Of a DNA stretch of 64,000 bases, positions 19,270-27,159 are shown piece after piece. The DNA comes from Marinobacter zhanjiangensis (GTDB lineage Bacteria; Pseudomonadota; Gammaproteobacteria; Pseudomonadales; Oleiphilaceae): NCBI RefSeq assembly GCF_014651935.1, contig NZ_BMXV01000001.1:434001-498000 (forward strand), written 5' to 3'. How positions within the stretch are numbered: position 1 is the stretch's first letter; every line of letters begins with the position of its first letter. Below the pieces are notes generated by a model. It searched no databases. It saw nothing but the letters and a program-made list of their open reading frames with translations, and had not been told where the DNA came from. The position numbers were made by a program, and so were the translations under genes.

Positions 19270-19632
19270 TTAGCCCAGCCGCAGAAACGGAGCCAGGGAA
19301 ACGCCGAGGATAAACACCAGCGCCAACAGGGCGGCGATTACCGTAATCGGCTTGCGCAGGAACTGGTGCCGGACGCCGCTCCCCTTGCCCGCCTGGAGTG
19401 CCTCCTCCCAGGCCTGGCGCTGACGGTTCTGGCGCTGCGACTGGTATTCCCGCAGCAGGGCCTTTGCCCGTTCCGCCTCCACCTCGTCATGCACCCAGAA
19501 GCCTCCCATGCTGATGCCCCAGAACGACGGTGGCGTTTCGTAATAGTTCACCTCATGCTCACCGAACAGGGCGCGGATCTCGTCCGCCTCGTCGTCCGGC
19601 ACATGGCGCAGATTCATCAAATGGTGGGGCAT
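19270..19632 (-). CDS. DUF6164-like small membrane-anchored protein
   Basis: A 120-residue protein of unknown function. The N-terminal 55 residues form a soluble domain (NLRHVPDDEADEIRALFGEH, WGISMGGFWV) resembling the DUF2007/DUF6164 type that folds as a ferredoxin-like unit. A basic coil follows (RQNRQRQAWEEAL), then one C-terminal membrane helix (ITVIAALLALVFILGVSLAP). Orientation is therefore N-terminus in the cytoplasm with a tail anchor. The start ATG at 19632 has GAGAG upstream. It is divergent from the DUF2868 gene with 42 bases between starts, so the promoters must overlap. Family naming is from memory of the sequence pattern. Confidence 0.7.
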   Translation of the reverse strand: MPHHLMNLRHVPDDEADEIRALFGEHEVNYYETPPSFWGISMGGFWVHDEVEAERAKALLREYQSQRQNRQRQAWEEALQAGKGSGVRHQFLRKPITVIAALLALVFILGVSLAPFLRLG

Positions 19633-19674
19633 CGGTTACACTCTCGTGGCCTGTCATTGATACAAGGATACTGC

Positions 19675-21051
19675 ATGCCCGGCCACCTTGAGACCCTGCT
19701 GGCCTTTGATCGTCAATACCAGCGCGACCAGCAGCAGTCACCGGCCTTTCTGCACCGCCGTGACCGCCGCTATGCCCTGGACCGGGGCAGCAACCAGGCT
19801 CCGGATATGGGTCACTGGCTGGCCCAGCTCCAGGCCCTGAACGAGACAGCCACTGTCAGCTACCCGCCGGAACTGCGGTTCTGGCAGCGTTTTGCCAGCG
19901 CTTTTGTCAGCCTCGGCGCCCTGCTGGGTATTGTGACCATGTCGGGCCTGTTGTTCTACGATGGCGGCCAGCAGATCAACATCACCGTTATTCTCGGTGT
20001 CATCCTGCTGCAACTGGTGTTGGCCCTGATCACTGCCATACAGGGACTGGCCGGGTGGCAGCCATGGGCACCACTGGTTCACAGCCTGCAGCATCGGCTG
20101 GAGAAACGGCAACCGTCCCCGGCCCTGATGCCGTTGTTTGGCCCGATGATGGCTCGCACCGCCCAGGCGGCCGGCCTGGCCTTCGGCCTCACGGGACTGG
20201 TTACGCTGCTGGGCTCGGTGGTGCTACAGGACCTGGCCTTCGGCTGGAGCACCACCCTGGAGACCTCCGCCGAAGCCTGGCACAGCATTGTATCGTGGAT
20301 CGCGGCTCCCTGGTCCGGCTGGCTGCCGGTGGCAACACCTTCACTGGAACTGGTGTCGGACACCCGCTTCTTCCGGCTGGCAGACACCACCCCCGGGACC
20401 GATTCCGCCCGCTGGGGGGCCTGGTGGCCCTTTGTGGCCATGGCGTGGCTGACCTGGACCATCCTGCCCCGGTTACTGTTGCTGGGCCTGGCCACCCTGG
20501 ACCTGCGCCGCAAGAGCCGTCGTGCACTGCGCCATCATCCGGGTTATCCGGCGCTGCTGTGGCGCATGGAAACGCCCGCGGTGGAGACCGGCAGCGATAC
20601 CACGGACAGCGGCCAGCTGCCCGCCGACGCCTCAACGGATACAGTGCCGGTTCCCGACACGCCACTGATCGTCTGCTGGGCTGGCGCATCACCGCAGGGT
20701 GTCCTGACCGAGACCTCCGCGCCCCCCCTGCGGGCCGGTGGCAGCCAGAGCCTGCAGGCGGACCGACGCACCCTGGCTGACCTGGCCAGCCGACGTGGGC
20801 CCGGTGACCGCGATCTGCTGGTGGTGACCCGCGCCTGGGAACCACCCACCGCCGAGCTGGAGGATTTCCTTGAGGAGGCGGCCATGCAGTTTCCGGATAT
20901 CACCCTGACCCTGCTGCCCCTGGCCACCACGCCCACCCGGCGACCGGCCGATCAGCAACTGGCCCAGTGGCTGCGATTTGCCGACAGGGCCGGGCAGGGC
21001 ATTCGGGTGGCAGCCACGGACAACGGGGAGGCCAACCATGTCCAGCACTGA
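19675..21051 (+). CDS. DUF2868 membrane protein, partner of the downstream GTPase
   Basis: A 458-residue inner-membrane protein of the DUF2868 family, function unknown. A short soluble N-terminus (DRQYQRDQQQSPAFLHRRDR) precedes several strong membrane segments: about residues 67-85, 93-115, 160-185 and 260-285. The C-terminal 150 residues are soluble (PLIVCWAGASP, LLVVTRAWEPPTAELEDFLE) and look like a Rossmann-type domain facing the cytoplasm. The start ATG at 19675 follows AAGGATACTGC. Its last 14 bases overlap the start of the GTPase gene, which implies translational coupling and a joint role. Confidence 0.8.
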   Translation: MPGHLETLLAFDRQYQRDQQQSPAFLHRRDRRYALDRGSNQAPDMGHWLAQLQALNETATVSYPPELRFWQRFASAFVSLGALLGIVTMSGLLFYDGGQQINITVILGVILLQLVLALITAIQGLAGWQPWAPLVHSLQHRLEKRQPSPALMPLFGPMMARTAQAAGLAFGLTGLVTLLGSVVLQDLAFGWSTTLETSAEAWHSIVSWIAAPWSGWLPVATPSLELVSDTRFFRLADTTPGTDSARWGAWWPFVAMAWLTWTILPRLLLLGLATLDLRRKSRRALRHHPGYPALLWRMETPAVETGSDTTDSGQLPADASTDTVPVPDTPLIVCWAGASPQGVLTETSAPPLRAGGSQSLQADRRTLADLASRRGPGDRDLLVVTRAWEPPTAELEDFLEEAAMQFPDITLTLLPLATTPTRRPADQQLAQWLRFADRAGQGIRVAATDNGEANHVQH

Positions 21052-22498
21052 CCAGGCGCCGGTATTCGCCGTGGTGGGCCACCCCAACCGTGGCAAGTCC
21101 AGCGTGGTAGCCACGCTGTCCCAGAACGACCGCATTGCTATCGCGCTGGAGCCGGGCACCACCCGCGAGAGTCAGACCTACCCGCTGGCGGTGGATGGCC
21201 GCACCCTGTACACCCTGGTGGACACCCCCGGCTTCCAGCGCCCCCGCCGGGTACTGGAATGGCTGGAAGCCCACAGCCTGTCGGCCTCCGACCGGCCGGA
21301 TACAGTGGCGGCGTTTGTTCACCAACACCGGGATAACCCGAAGTTCCGGGACGAGTGTGAACTGCTGACACCCATCATCGAGGGGGCAGGCATTATCTAC
21401 GTGGTGGATGGCTCGGTGCCCTATACCGCCGAGCAGGAGGCGGAAATGACCATCCTGCGCTGGTCCGGACAGCCCAGCCTGGCGCTGATCAACCGCATCG
21501 GGCCGGACGACCACACTGCAACCTGGCAGTCCGCCCTGGGGCAGTTCTTCCAGATTGTCCGCAGTTTTGACGCCGTTAACGCCCCGTTCGAGCAACATCT
21601 GAGCCTGCTCAAGGCCTTTGGCCAACTGCGTCCCGAGTGGGAGCGCCCCCTGGAAGATGCCACCCGTTTCCTGAAGCAGCAGCGGGACGACCGCCAGTGG
21701 CAATCAGCGCGTCTGATCGCAGGGGCCCTGACTGACATGATGCGGCACCAGGAAAGCCGTACTCTGCCCAGATCCCTGCCCGTCCCCGGTAGCGAAAGCC
21801 GCGAGGCTCTGGAAGCCCGTCTGCGGGAACAGTGGTATCAACACCAGCGACAGCGGGAACAACGCCTGCGCCGGGATATCGAGAGCCTGTACCAGCACCA
21901 CAGGATCGCCCGCCAAGAGGCGGAGCTGAGCTGGCATCACGACCATGACCTGTTCAGCGAGAGCACCCGCCAGGCATGGGCCGTAAGCCGTCGCTACCTG
22001 GCCACCGCCGGTTTCGGCGCGGGAGCGGTTGGCGGCGCCGGCATCGACGCGCTCACCCTGGGCCACTCCCTGGGCGCCGGGGCACTGATTGGTGGCCTTA
22101 TCGGCGCCGCGGGCAGCTACTTCTACGGTGACCGGCTGGCCATACAGGCCCTGCGGCCGGGAACCCCCCAGGGTACCGGCGAACTGCAGACCGTCACCTT
22201 TGGTCCGGTACAAGACCTGCAATTCGGCTATATTGTATTGGGAAGGGCCGTGGACCACTGGTGGCATATCAGTGAACGCAACCATGCCGGACGCGATCCG
22301 CTGGAACTGCCGCCCTCGGACAGCCACTGGCTGGAACAGCTGGACAGCCCCCGCAGAAAGGCCATCCAGTATGCCCTCGGCAAGCTGCGCAAGGGCCGGA
22401 AACTCGGCACCGATGAACAGCAGGCCCTGGAGTCAGCCATTCATTCATCCATGGACCATTACCGCCATTGGCGGGTGACATCCGGCGATTACAGTTGA
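21038..22498 (+). CDS. DUF3482 GTPase with C-terminal membrane segments
   Basis: A 486-residue protein with an N-terminal Era/TrmE-like GTPase domain. G1 is GHPNRGKSS (residues 14-22), G2 is around TTRESQ, G3 is DTPGF, and the G4 position reads NRIG instead of NKxD, so guanine specificity may be altered. The middle is a long charged helix (HQRQREQRLRRDIESLYQHH). It is followed by two glycine-rich hydrophobic hairpins (FGAGAVGGAGIDALTLG, GAGALIGGLIGAAGSYFYG) that may insert in the membrane, and a soluble tail. Its gene overlaps that of the DUF2868 protein, a recurrent pairing in gammaproteobacteria as I recall it. The cellular role is not established. Confidence 0.85.
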   Translation: MSSTDQAPVFAVVGHPNRGKSSVVATLSQNDRIAIALEPGTTRESQTYPLAVDGRTLYTLVDTPGFQRPRRVLEWLEAHSLSASDRPDTVAAFVHQHRDNPKFRDECELLTPIIEGAGIIYVVDGSVPYTAEQEAEMTILRWSGQPSLALINRIGPDDHTATWQSALGQFFQIVRSFDAVNAPFEQHLSLLKAFGQLRPEWERPLEDATRFLKQQRDDRQWQSARLIAGALTDMMRHQESRTLPRSLPVPGSESREALEARLREQWYQHQRQREQRLRRDIESLYQHHRIARQEAELSWHHDHDLFSESTRQAWAVSRRYLATAGFGAGAVGGAGIDALTLGHSLGAGALIGGLIGAAGSYFYGDRLAIQALRPGTPQGTGELQTVTFGPVQDLQFGYIVLGRAVDHWWHISERNHAGRDPLELPPSDSHWLEQLDSPRRKAIQYALGKLRKGRKLGTDEQQALESAIHSSMDHYRHWRVTSGDYS

Positions 22499-22576
22499 AC
22501 CCGGGAAAGCTCTGATGTTTATATTGTAAGACTGTGTTACCCGATTATGGCCAACCAACCACCATGAGGTACGCCC

Positions 22577-22966
22577 ATGAAAATCGTACGAGTACAGGAC
22601 ATTATTGGTACCGAGCGCGAAGTCAGCGACAAGCAATGGACCAGCCGCCGCCTGCTGCTGAAAAAGGACGGAATGGGGTTCTCCTTCCACGAAACCATCA
22701 TCAAGGCGGGCTCCGAGCATACGTTCTGGTACAAGAATCACCTCGAAGCGGTTTACTGTGTCGCGGGCAATGGTCGTATCAAGGACCTGGCCACGGGTGA
22801 GGTACACGAAATCACCGACGGTACCCTTTATGCTCTCGACAAGCACGACAAGCACACCCTGTACGGTGGCACCGAGGACATGCGCCTGATCTGTTCCTTC
22901 AACCCGCCGGTCACCGGACGTGAAGTGCACGACGAAGACGGTGCCTACATCGCCGACACCGACTGA
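22577..22966 (+). CDS. ectC: L-ectoine synthase, solitary
   Basis: EctC is a cupin-fold, iron-dependent cyclase that closes N-gamma-acetyl-diaminobutyrate to ectoine, the last step in making this osmolyte. The 129-residue product is full length, with [16 protein letters not shown] at the start, [32 protein letters not shown] (metal-site Glu) and [11 protein letters not shown] (metal-site His). A GAGGTACGCCC site precedes the ATG. No ectA, ectB or ectD lies nearby: upstream is the DUF3482 GTPase and downstream an MFS transporter. It is either a second copy beside a complete ectABC elsewhere, or a stand-alone enzyme using acquired precursor, as described for solitary EctC proteins. Confidence 0.93.
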   Translation: MKIVRVQDIIGTEREVSDKQWTSRRLLLKKDGMGFSFHETIIKAGSEHTFWYKNHLEAVYCVAGNGRIKDLATGEVHEITDGTLYALDKHDKHTLYGGTEDMRLICSFNPPVTGREVHDEDGAYIADTD

Positions 22967-22990
22967 TCCCGTCGAGGCATTATTTCAACG

Positions 22991-24193
22991 GTGACTCACA
23001 CCTCCGCAAGCACACCGCCACCGCCAGCCTCGCTGCTGCCGGTGGCGGTGTTGCTTTGGCTGGCAGGACTTTACCTACGGGTGCCCATTCTGGTGGCGCC
23101 ACCCCTGGCGCCGTTTATCAGCTCAGACCTGGGGCTTAACCAGACCCTGACCGGCGCCCTCACCACGCTGCCGATACTGATGCTGGCCATCGGTGCCATG
23201 CCCGGCTCCCTGGCCATATCACGGCTGGGGCCGCGCAATACGCTGGTGCTGGCCATGGTGGTCATGGCCATGGGGTCCGCCGCCCGGGGCCTGGCACCGG
23301 AAATCGTTACCCTGCTTACCGCCAGCGCCGTGATGGGACTGGGCATTGCCATGATGCAGCCGGCGCTGCCGGCGCTGCTGCCCCGGTGGCTACCGCCCCA
23401 CCATGTCGCCATGGGCACCGCCATATACATGAATGGCATGCTGATGGGGGAGTTTGTCGGCGCCGGGATCACCCTGCCACTGCTGGTGCCCCTGCTGGAA
23501 AACAGCTGGCGCCTGACCCTGCTGGCCTGGTCGTTGCCGGCATTACTGGTCGCCGCAGCGTTATTTCTGCCAAAACGGGATCTGGCACGACCCACGGAAC
23601 GGGCGGCCTGGTTACCGGACTGGTCGAATCCGCTGACCCTGAAACTCGGGCTGCTGCTGGGCCTGTCGGCATCCATGTTCTTCGGACTCAATGCCTATAT
23701 GGGCAACCTGCTGGCTCAGACCGGACACTTCGACAAGCTGTCCCAGGCCCTGTTCTGCTACAACATTGCCCAGGTCTTCGCGTCCCTGATGATGCTGAAA
23801 ATGGCCCGGCAATGGGTCGGGCGCCGCTCCATGATCACCGTTACCGCTGTCATCAGTGTTGCCGGCACCACAGGCGCTATCGCCCTGGAGGGCTGGTGGG
23901 CCATTGCCAGTGCCACCCTGATGAGCTTTGTGGCCGGCATCCTGCTGATCCTGCTGGTGGCGCTGCCGCCGTTGCTGGCCAGGCCCGGGGAAACCGGTCG
24001 CCTGTCTGCCGGCACCTTCCTGGTGGGCTACACCCTGGCCTTCACCATCCCCATGCTGGGGGGTGTCGTTTCCGACATGACCGGAGACGTGCGCCACAGC
24101 ATTCTGGTGATGATCGCTTACAGTGTGCTGGTCCTGCCGCTGATTCGCACACTGGACCTGAAGCCGGCACGGGCGGAATCGTCCGGGAGCTAG
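22991..24193 (+). CDS. MFS transporter, CynX/NimT-like
   Basis: A 400-residue major facilitator with about twelve spans and the CynX-type N-terminus (LWLAGLYLRVPILVAPPLAP), a group named for cyanate and 2-nitroimidazole transport. The helix 2-3 loop reads SRLGPRNTLV. The frame starts with a GTG at 22991, 24 bases after ectC, with only a weak ribosome site; the first 17 residues are Pro/Thr-rich and probably cytoplasmic. Being just behind ectC it may be co-transcribed, but a link with ectoine or precursor transport would be a guess. The 3' end overlaps the convergent phosphate transporter by four bases (CTAG). Confidence 0.8.
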   Translation: MTHTSASTPPPPASLLPVAVLLWLAGLYLRVPILVAPPLAPFISSDLGLNQTLTGALTTLPILMLAIGAMPGSLAISRLGPRNTLVLAMVVMAMGSAARGLAPEIVTLLTASAVMGLGIAMMQPALPALLPRWLPPHHVAMGTAIYMNGMLMGEFVGAGITLPLLVPLLENSWRLTLLAWSLPALLVAAALFLPKRDLARPTERAAWLPDWSNPLTLKLGLLLGLSASMFFGLNAYMGNLLAQTGHFDKLSQALFCYNIAQVFASLMMLKMARQWVGRRSMITVTAVISVAGTTGAIALEGWWAIASATLMSFVAGILLILLVALPPLLARPGETGRLSAGTFLVGYTLAFTIPMLGGVVSDMTGDVRHSILVMIAYSVLVLPLIRTLDLKPARAESSGS

Positions 24194-25794
24194 TCCTCTT
24201 CCGTTGGCGCCACCCGCGGCAAAACCGGCCGGTTCAGCATGGCCATGGCCTTCAGGCCCTGGTCAAGCAGGCGCCGCAGGGCGCTGAGATCGTCCAGCAT
24301 CGACTGCCCCCGGTCTTCGTCAAGCTGACCATTCACCATGGCATGTAATACCGCTGCCTTTAGCCTTTGATAAAGTGGCCCGGTTTCGTCCACGCGGCTA
24401 TCTGTTACCGCTTCCGACGTGAGCAGCCGGTTGATCCAGTCCAGATACCGGTCAAGCAGCAGCCGGACGGTCTGCTCCGGCAGCGAGCGACGACTCTGGC
24501 GCAAGCGAATAATGCTGTTTACCTGCTCCGCCACTTCCGCCAGATAGCGGCCGGTACGGACCGCCACCGTCAACTCCTCCACCACCTCCGGGGACAACTT
24601 TTCGGTCCGGGTTTTTGCCGCGAAGCGGGTAACCGCAAGGTAAAGCTCATGAATGGCGGCAATCTGCCGGGCCCCTGCTGCTTCGGTCATGCCCTCCCGG
24701 GTCAGGGCGGCATGAACCAGGCCGGTAACCAGCTCCTGCATGCGTTCCAGCTCCCGCCCCAGTGCTTCCACGGCCAGTTCCGGGGTGGCAGACACGGTCT
24801 TGTCGAGATAACGGGGACGGGCGAGATCTTCCTCTGCACTACGGAAGAAACGCTCCAGCTGCCGGGCCAGCCAGGGTATCAACGGCAGCAGCAGGGCAAT
24901 GCCGATCAGTTTGAATAGGGTATGAAACACCGCCAGCAGAATAGCCGGACTCCCCTCCAGGTTCAGCCAGTTGGTGAGTTCCCCGGCCAGGAACAGAACC
25001 AGCGGCAGCAGCGCCAGCGCAACCGCCCCGGCCACCAGGTTGAACAGGATGTGGCTCAGCGCGAGCCGGCGGGCATTGGCGGTCGCATTGAGCACGGCGA
25101 TCGCCGCGGTCGACGTGGTGCCCAGGCTGGCACCAATAACACCGGCTGCCCCAGCTTCCAGACCGATCACGCCGGTACTGGCCGCTGTCAGCACAATCGC
25201 CAGGGTGGCGGACGACGACTGAGTCAACAGCGTAATAAGAAAGCCGATACCCAGATAGACAGCCCAGTGATCACCGCCGCCCCCCTCAACACTGGCACTG
25301 AAGCCACCGGCAAGACCGCCCAGGGAGTCCTTGAGCAGCTCCAGCCCCAGGAAAAACAGACCGAATCCTGCCAGGGCCTCCCCCAGCGAGGCCCAGCGGC
25401 CGCCGGAACCGACGATGCGAAGGATCACACCAACCGTGAGAATGGGCAGTGCCATGGCGCTGATCTTGAAACCACTGCCCACCAGCGCCACCAGCCAGCT
25501 GGTCACCGTGGTACCCACGTTGGCGCCGAAAACCACGGCAATAGCCTGGGACAGATTCAGCATTCCCGCGTTGACAAAGCCGATGGTCGCTACCGTCACC
25601 GCACTTGACGACTGCACCACGCCGGTGATCAGGGCGCCGGACGCCACACCTCGCAGGGGCCGGTCCGTCCAGCGTTCCAGCAGACGCTTGAGACCTGCGC
25701 CAGCGAAGGTTTTCAGGCCATCGGTCATCATGCCCATGGCCAGCAGGAACAGGGCCAGGCCGCCGGCGGCCTGAATCAGAATGGAAATGCTCAA
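24190..25794 (-). CDS. Na+/Pi cotransporter family protein with PhoU-like tail
   Basis: A 534-residue inner-membrane protein of the NptA/PNaS family. Two inverted repeats each carry the hallmark QSSS (GVVQSSSAVTVATIG near residue 60 and LTQSSSATLAIVL near 192), the sodium/phosphate binding elements. About eight to nine spans end near residue 310. A cytoplasmic PhoU-like helical region follows (ALGRELERMQELVTGLVHAAL and onward). The only reasonable start is a TTG at 25794 with ACGGAG upstream; an unusual start but no ATG precedes the first span. Bacterial members take up phosphate, or in some cases extrude it. The gene stands alone. Confidence 0.88.
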   Translation of the reverse strand: MSISILIQAAGGLALFLLAMGMMTDGLKTFAGAGLKRLLERWTDRPLRGVASGALITGVVQSSSAVTVATIGFVNAGMLNLSQAIAVVFGANVGTTVTSWLVALVGSGFKISAMALPILTVGVILRIVGSGGRWASLGEALAGFGLFFLGLELLKDSLGGLAGGFSASVEGGGGDHWAVYLGIGFLITLLTQSSSATLAIVLTAASTGVIGLEAGAAGVIGASLGTTSTAAIAVLNATANARRLALSHILFNLVAGAVALALLPLVLFLAGELTNWLNLEGSPAILLAVFHTLFKLIGIALLLPLIPWLARQLERFFRSAEEDLARPRYLDKTVSATPELAVEALGRELERMQELVTGLVHAALTREGMTEAAGARQIAAIHELYLAVTRFAAKTRTEKLSPEVVEELTVAVRTGRYLAEVAEQVNSIIRLRQSRRSLPEQTVRLLLDRYLDWINRLLTSEAVTDSRVDETGPLYQRLKAAVLHAMVNGQLDEDRGQSMLDDLSALRRLLDQGLKAMAMLNRPVLPRVAPTEED

Positions 25795-25897
25795 AACACG
25801 ACTCCGTGTCAGATGCTCTGATGCGTCACGTCGGCAGGTTACGCCCGGCGCTCATACAATGCCCGGAGCGCCGCGAGACGGACGGGGATACCCATAA

Positions 25898-25931
25898 CTC
25901 AAGGTGTTTCGGGTTGCGGCAACACCTTGAG
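25898..25931. repeat. 11-bp perfect inverted repeat upstream of a YjfB-like gene
   Basis: CTCAAGGTGTT at 25898-25908 and AACACCTTGAG at 25921-25931 are exact reverse complements around a 12-base G-rich loop. No T tract follows on either strand, so an operator or 5' UTR hairpin fits better than a terminator. It lies about 95 bases before the small gene at 26024. Confidence 0.65.
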
Positions 25932-26023
25932 GAACATGAGTTTTGTAAAGGATTGCAACCAGAGCTTTCACCTGCAGCCTTGCGACTGTTAACCTGATCA
26001 AAATACCATCAGTTGGAGCTGTC

Positions 26024-26236
26024 ATGTCAGATGTTGCCGCCATGGCTTCGGCCAGTACCCAGATGAATCAGCAACGAGTCAGCGAGCAGTCCCAGATCAT
26101 GGTGATGAAACAGGCCATGGATATGCAAGAGCAGGGCGCGATGCAGTTGCTGGAAAGCGTAACCGACACGGCAGTGCCCACGACGGGGGCGAATCCTGCT
26201 GATCGTGTGGGCGCCAATGTGGATGTCAAGGCCTGA
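26024..26236 (+). CDS. YjfB-like putative motility protein
   Basis: A 70-residue protein of the YjfB-like family, listed as putative motility proteins. The pattern is typical: an N-terminal amphipathic helix rich in Ala, Ser, Gln and Met (SDVAAMASASTQMNQQRVSE), then a second helix (MVMKQAMDMQEQGAMQLLES), then a loose Pro/Asn tail. There is no signal peptide. TTGGAGCTGTC provides a good ribosome site before the ATG. The function is unknown; members often sit in flagellar regulons, but I see no clear sigma-28 promoter here. It stands alone, convergent with the DUF3185 gene 16 bases downstream. Confidence 0.7.
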   Translation: MSDVAAMASASTQMNQQRVSEQSQIMVMKQAMDMQEQGAMQLLESVTDTAVPTTGANPADRVGANVDVKA

Positions 26237-26252
26237 GGGCCTTTGCCACCTG

Positions 26253-26456
26253 CTACTTCTTGAAGAACGCGAGAAACGCGCCTGCTACAACCGCCGCGAC
26301 ACCACCAATGATGTACCACATGGTTTCATCACTGAAACGACCCGTCACCGTTTCTGCCAACTGCTCGCCCATTGACTGGGAAGCCTGGTAACCGAAAAAC
26401 AAAAGCAGTACACCCACCACCAGCAGAACAATACCTACGATTTTCTGGGTTCCCAT
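26253..26456 (-). CDS. DUF3185 small membrane protein
   Basis: A 67-residue protein with two membrane helices (IVGIVLLVVGVLLLFFGYQA and WYIIGGVAAVVAGAFLAFF) joined by a short polar loop with a conserved-looking QSMGEQLAETVTGRFSDET. This is the DUF3185 layout. The start ATG at 26456 sits behind AAGGAGGAACACGG, an excellent site, which is why I reject the much longer upstream frame. Function unknown; the form suggests a small envelope or stress-related membrane protein. Confidence 0.8.
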   Translation of the reverse strand: MGTQKIVGIVLLVVGVLLLFFGYQASQSMGEQLAETVTGRFSDETMWYIIGGVAAVVAGAFLAFFKK

Positions 26457-26613
26457 TCCGTGTTCCTCCTTGCGTTGGTATCTCAACAAGTTAGCTGCCT
26501 GACGCGTGGAAAACAAAGGTACTGGACGATTTTCTCTTGAGGGCCTGTGTGCCGCCTGGCAAGCGTTTTCCGGAAAGTTGATATCAGTCATGGCCTGGCG
26601 CCTCAACGTAATA

Positions 26614-26632
26614 GATAATGATTCTCGTTCAA
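26614..26632. promoter_or_regulatory. Candidate Fur box
   Basis: GATAATGATTCTCGTTCAA matches the 19-bp Fur consensus GATAATGATAATCATTATC at about 13 positions, with the left half nearly perfect. It lies 16 bases before the start of the exported small protein at 26648, overlapping where its promoter must be, so iron repression is plausible. Confidence 0.55.
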
Positions 26633-26647
26633 ACAAAGGAGAATCCC

Positions 26648-27016
26648 ATGACATCATTACTCAGAATCAGCACCCTGATCACAACACTCTCTTTTTCCGG
26701 CCTGGCGGTTGCCACCGACGTGGTGCACTTTGAAGGCAAAGCATCCAATACGCTCCCTGAAGCCGTCGCAAACTTTTCGGAGTACAACGACAAGCTTGAA
26801 GCCGTTATGGAAGGCGAACTGACCCCGGAGGCCATGAGTGAGGTTCACCAGCTGAGCTACACGCTGGAAAACGCCATTGCGAAAATGAGTAAAGAGCTCG
26901 ATTCGCTGGCGGAGACCCTGGAGGAGGTTCATCTGGCTTCCGAGAGTGCCGATACCGAGACGGTTAGCGAGCAAGGCGCTGCTTATCTTGAGACGTCCCG
27001 GGAGCTTGTGGAGTAA
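26648..27016 (+). CDS. Exported small helical protein, DUF6746-like
   Basis: A 122-residue protein with a cleavable signal peptide (cut after LAVA, about residue 22) and a mature periplasmic part of two to three helices. VVHFEGKASNTLPEAVANFS opens the mature chain; EVHQLSYTLENAIAKMSKEL and LAETLEEVHLASE form a long amphipathic hairpin. I associate the pattern with DUF6746, whose function is unknown. AAAGGAGAATCCC precedes the ATG. A Fur-like box covers the promoter region, so it may respond to iron; the histidines (VVHFEG, EVHQL, EVHLA) could bind metal, but that is speculation. Confidence 0.7.
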   Translation: MTSLLRISTLITTLSFSGLAVATDVVHFEGKASNTLPEAVANFSEYNDKLEAVMEGELTPEAMSEVHQLSYTLENAIAKMSKELDSLAETLEEVHLASESADTETVSEQGAAYLETSRELVE

Positions 27017-27080
27017 CTGATAGCTGGCTTCCTAGCCTGATTGTTGCGGAGTCTGGCGGTGGGGTGGGGGGTGCTTTCTA

Positions 27081-27120
27081 CGCCGCAAACAGGGGTCATG
27101 GATGACCCCTGTTTGCGGCG
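27081..27120. repeat. 40-base near-perfect palindrome
   Basis: CGCCGCAAACAGGGGTCAT at 27081-27099 and ATGACCCCTGTTTGCGGCG at 27102-27120 are exact 19-bp reverse complements with only GG between. It falls between the 3' end of the small exported protein and the 3' end of the AraC regulator, where convergent transcripts meet. It could be a bidirectional transcript end without U tracts or a REP-like intergenic element. Confidence 0.85.
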
Positions 27121-27159
27121 GCGAAAGACCTACCAGCACTCCCTTACCGGCAAAAAAGT

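Noticed and set aside
22577..24193. Ectoine biosynthesis operon
   Set aside because: Only ectC is present; the next gene is an MFS transporter and no ectA, ectB or ectD homologue occurs in the window.
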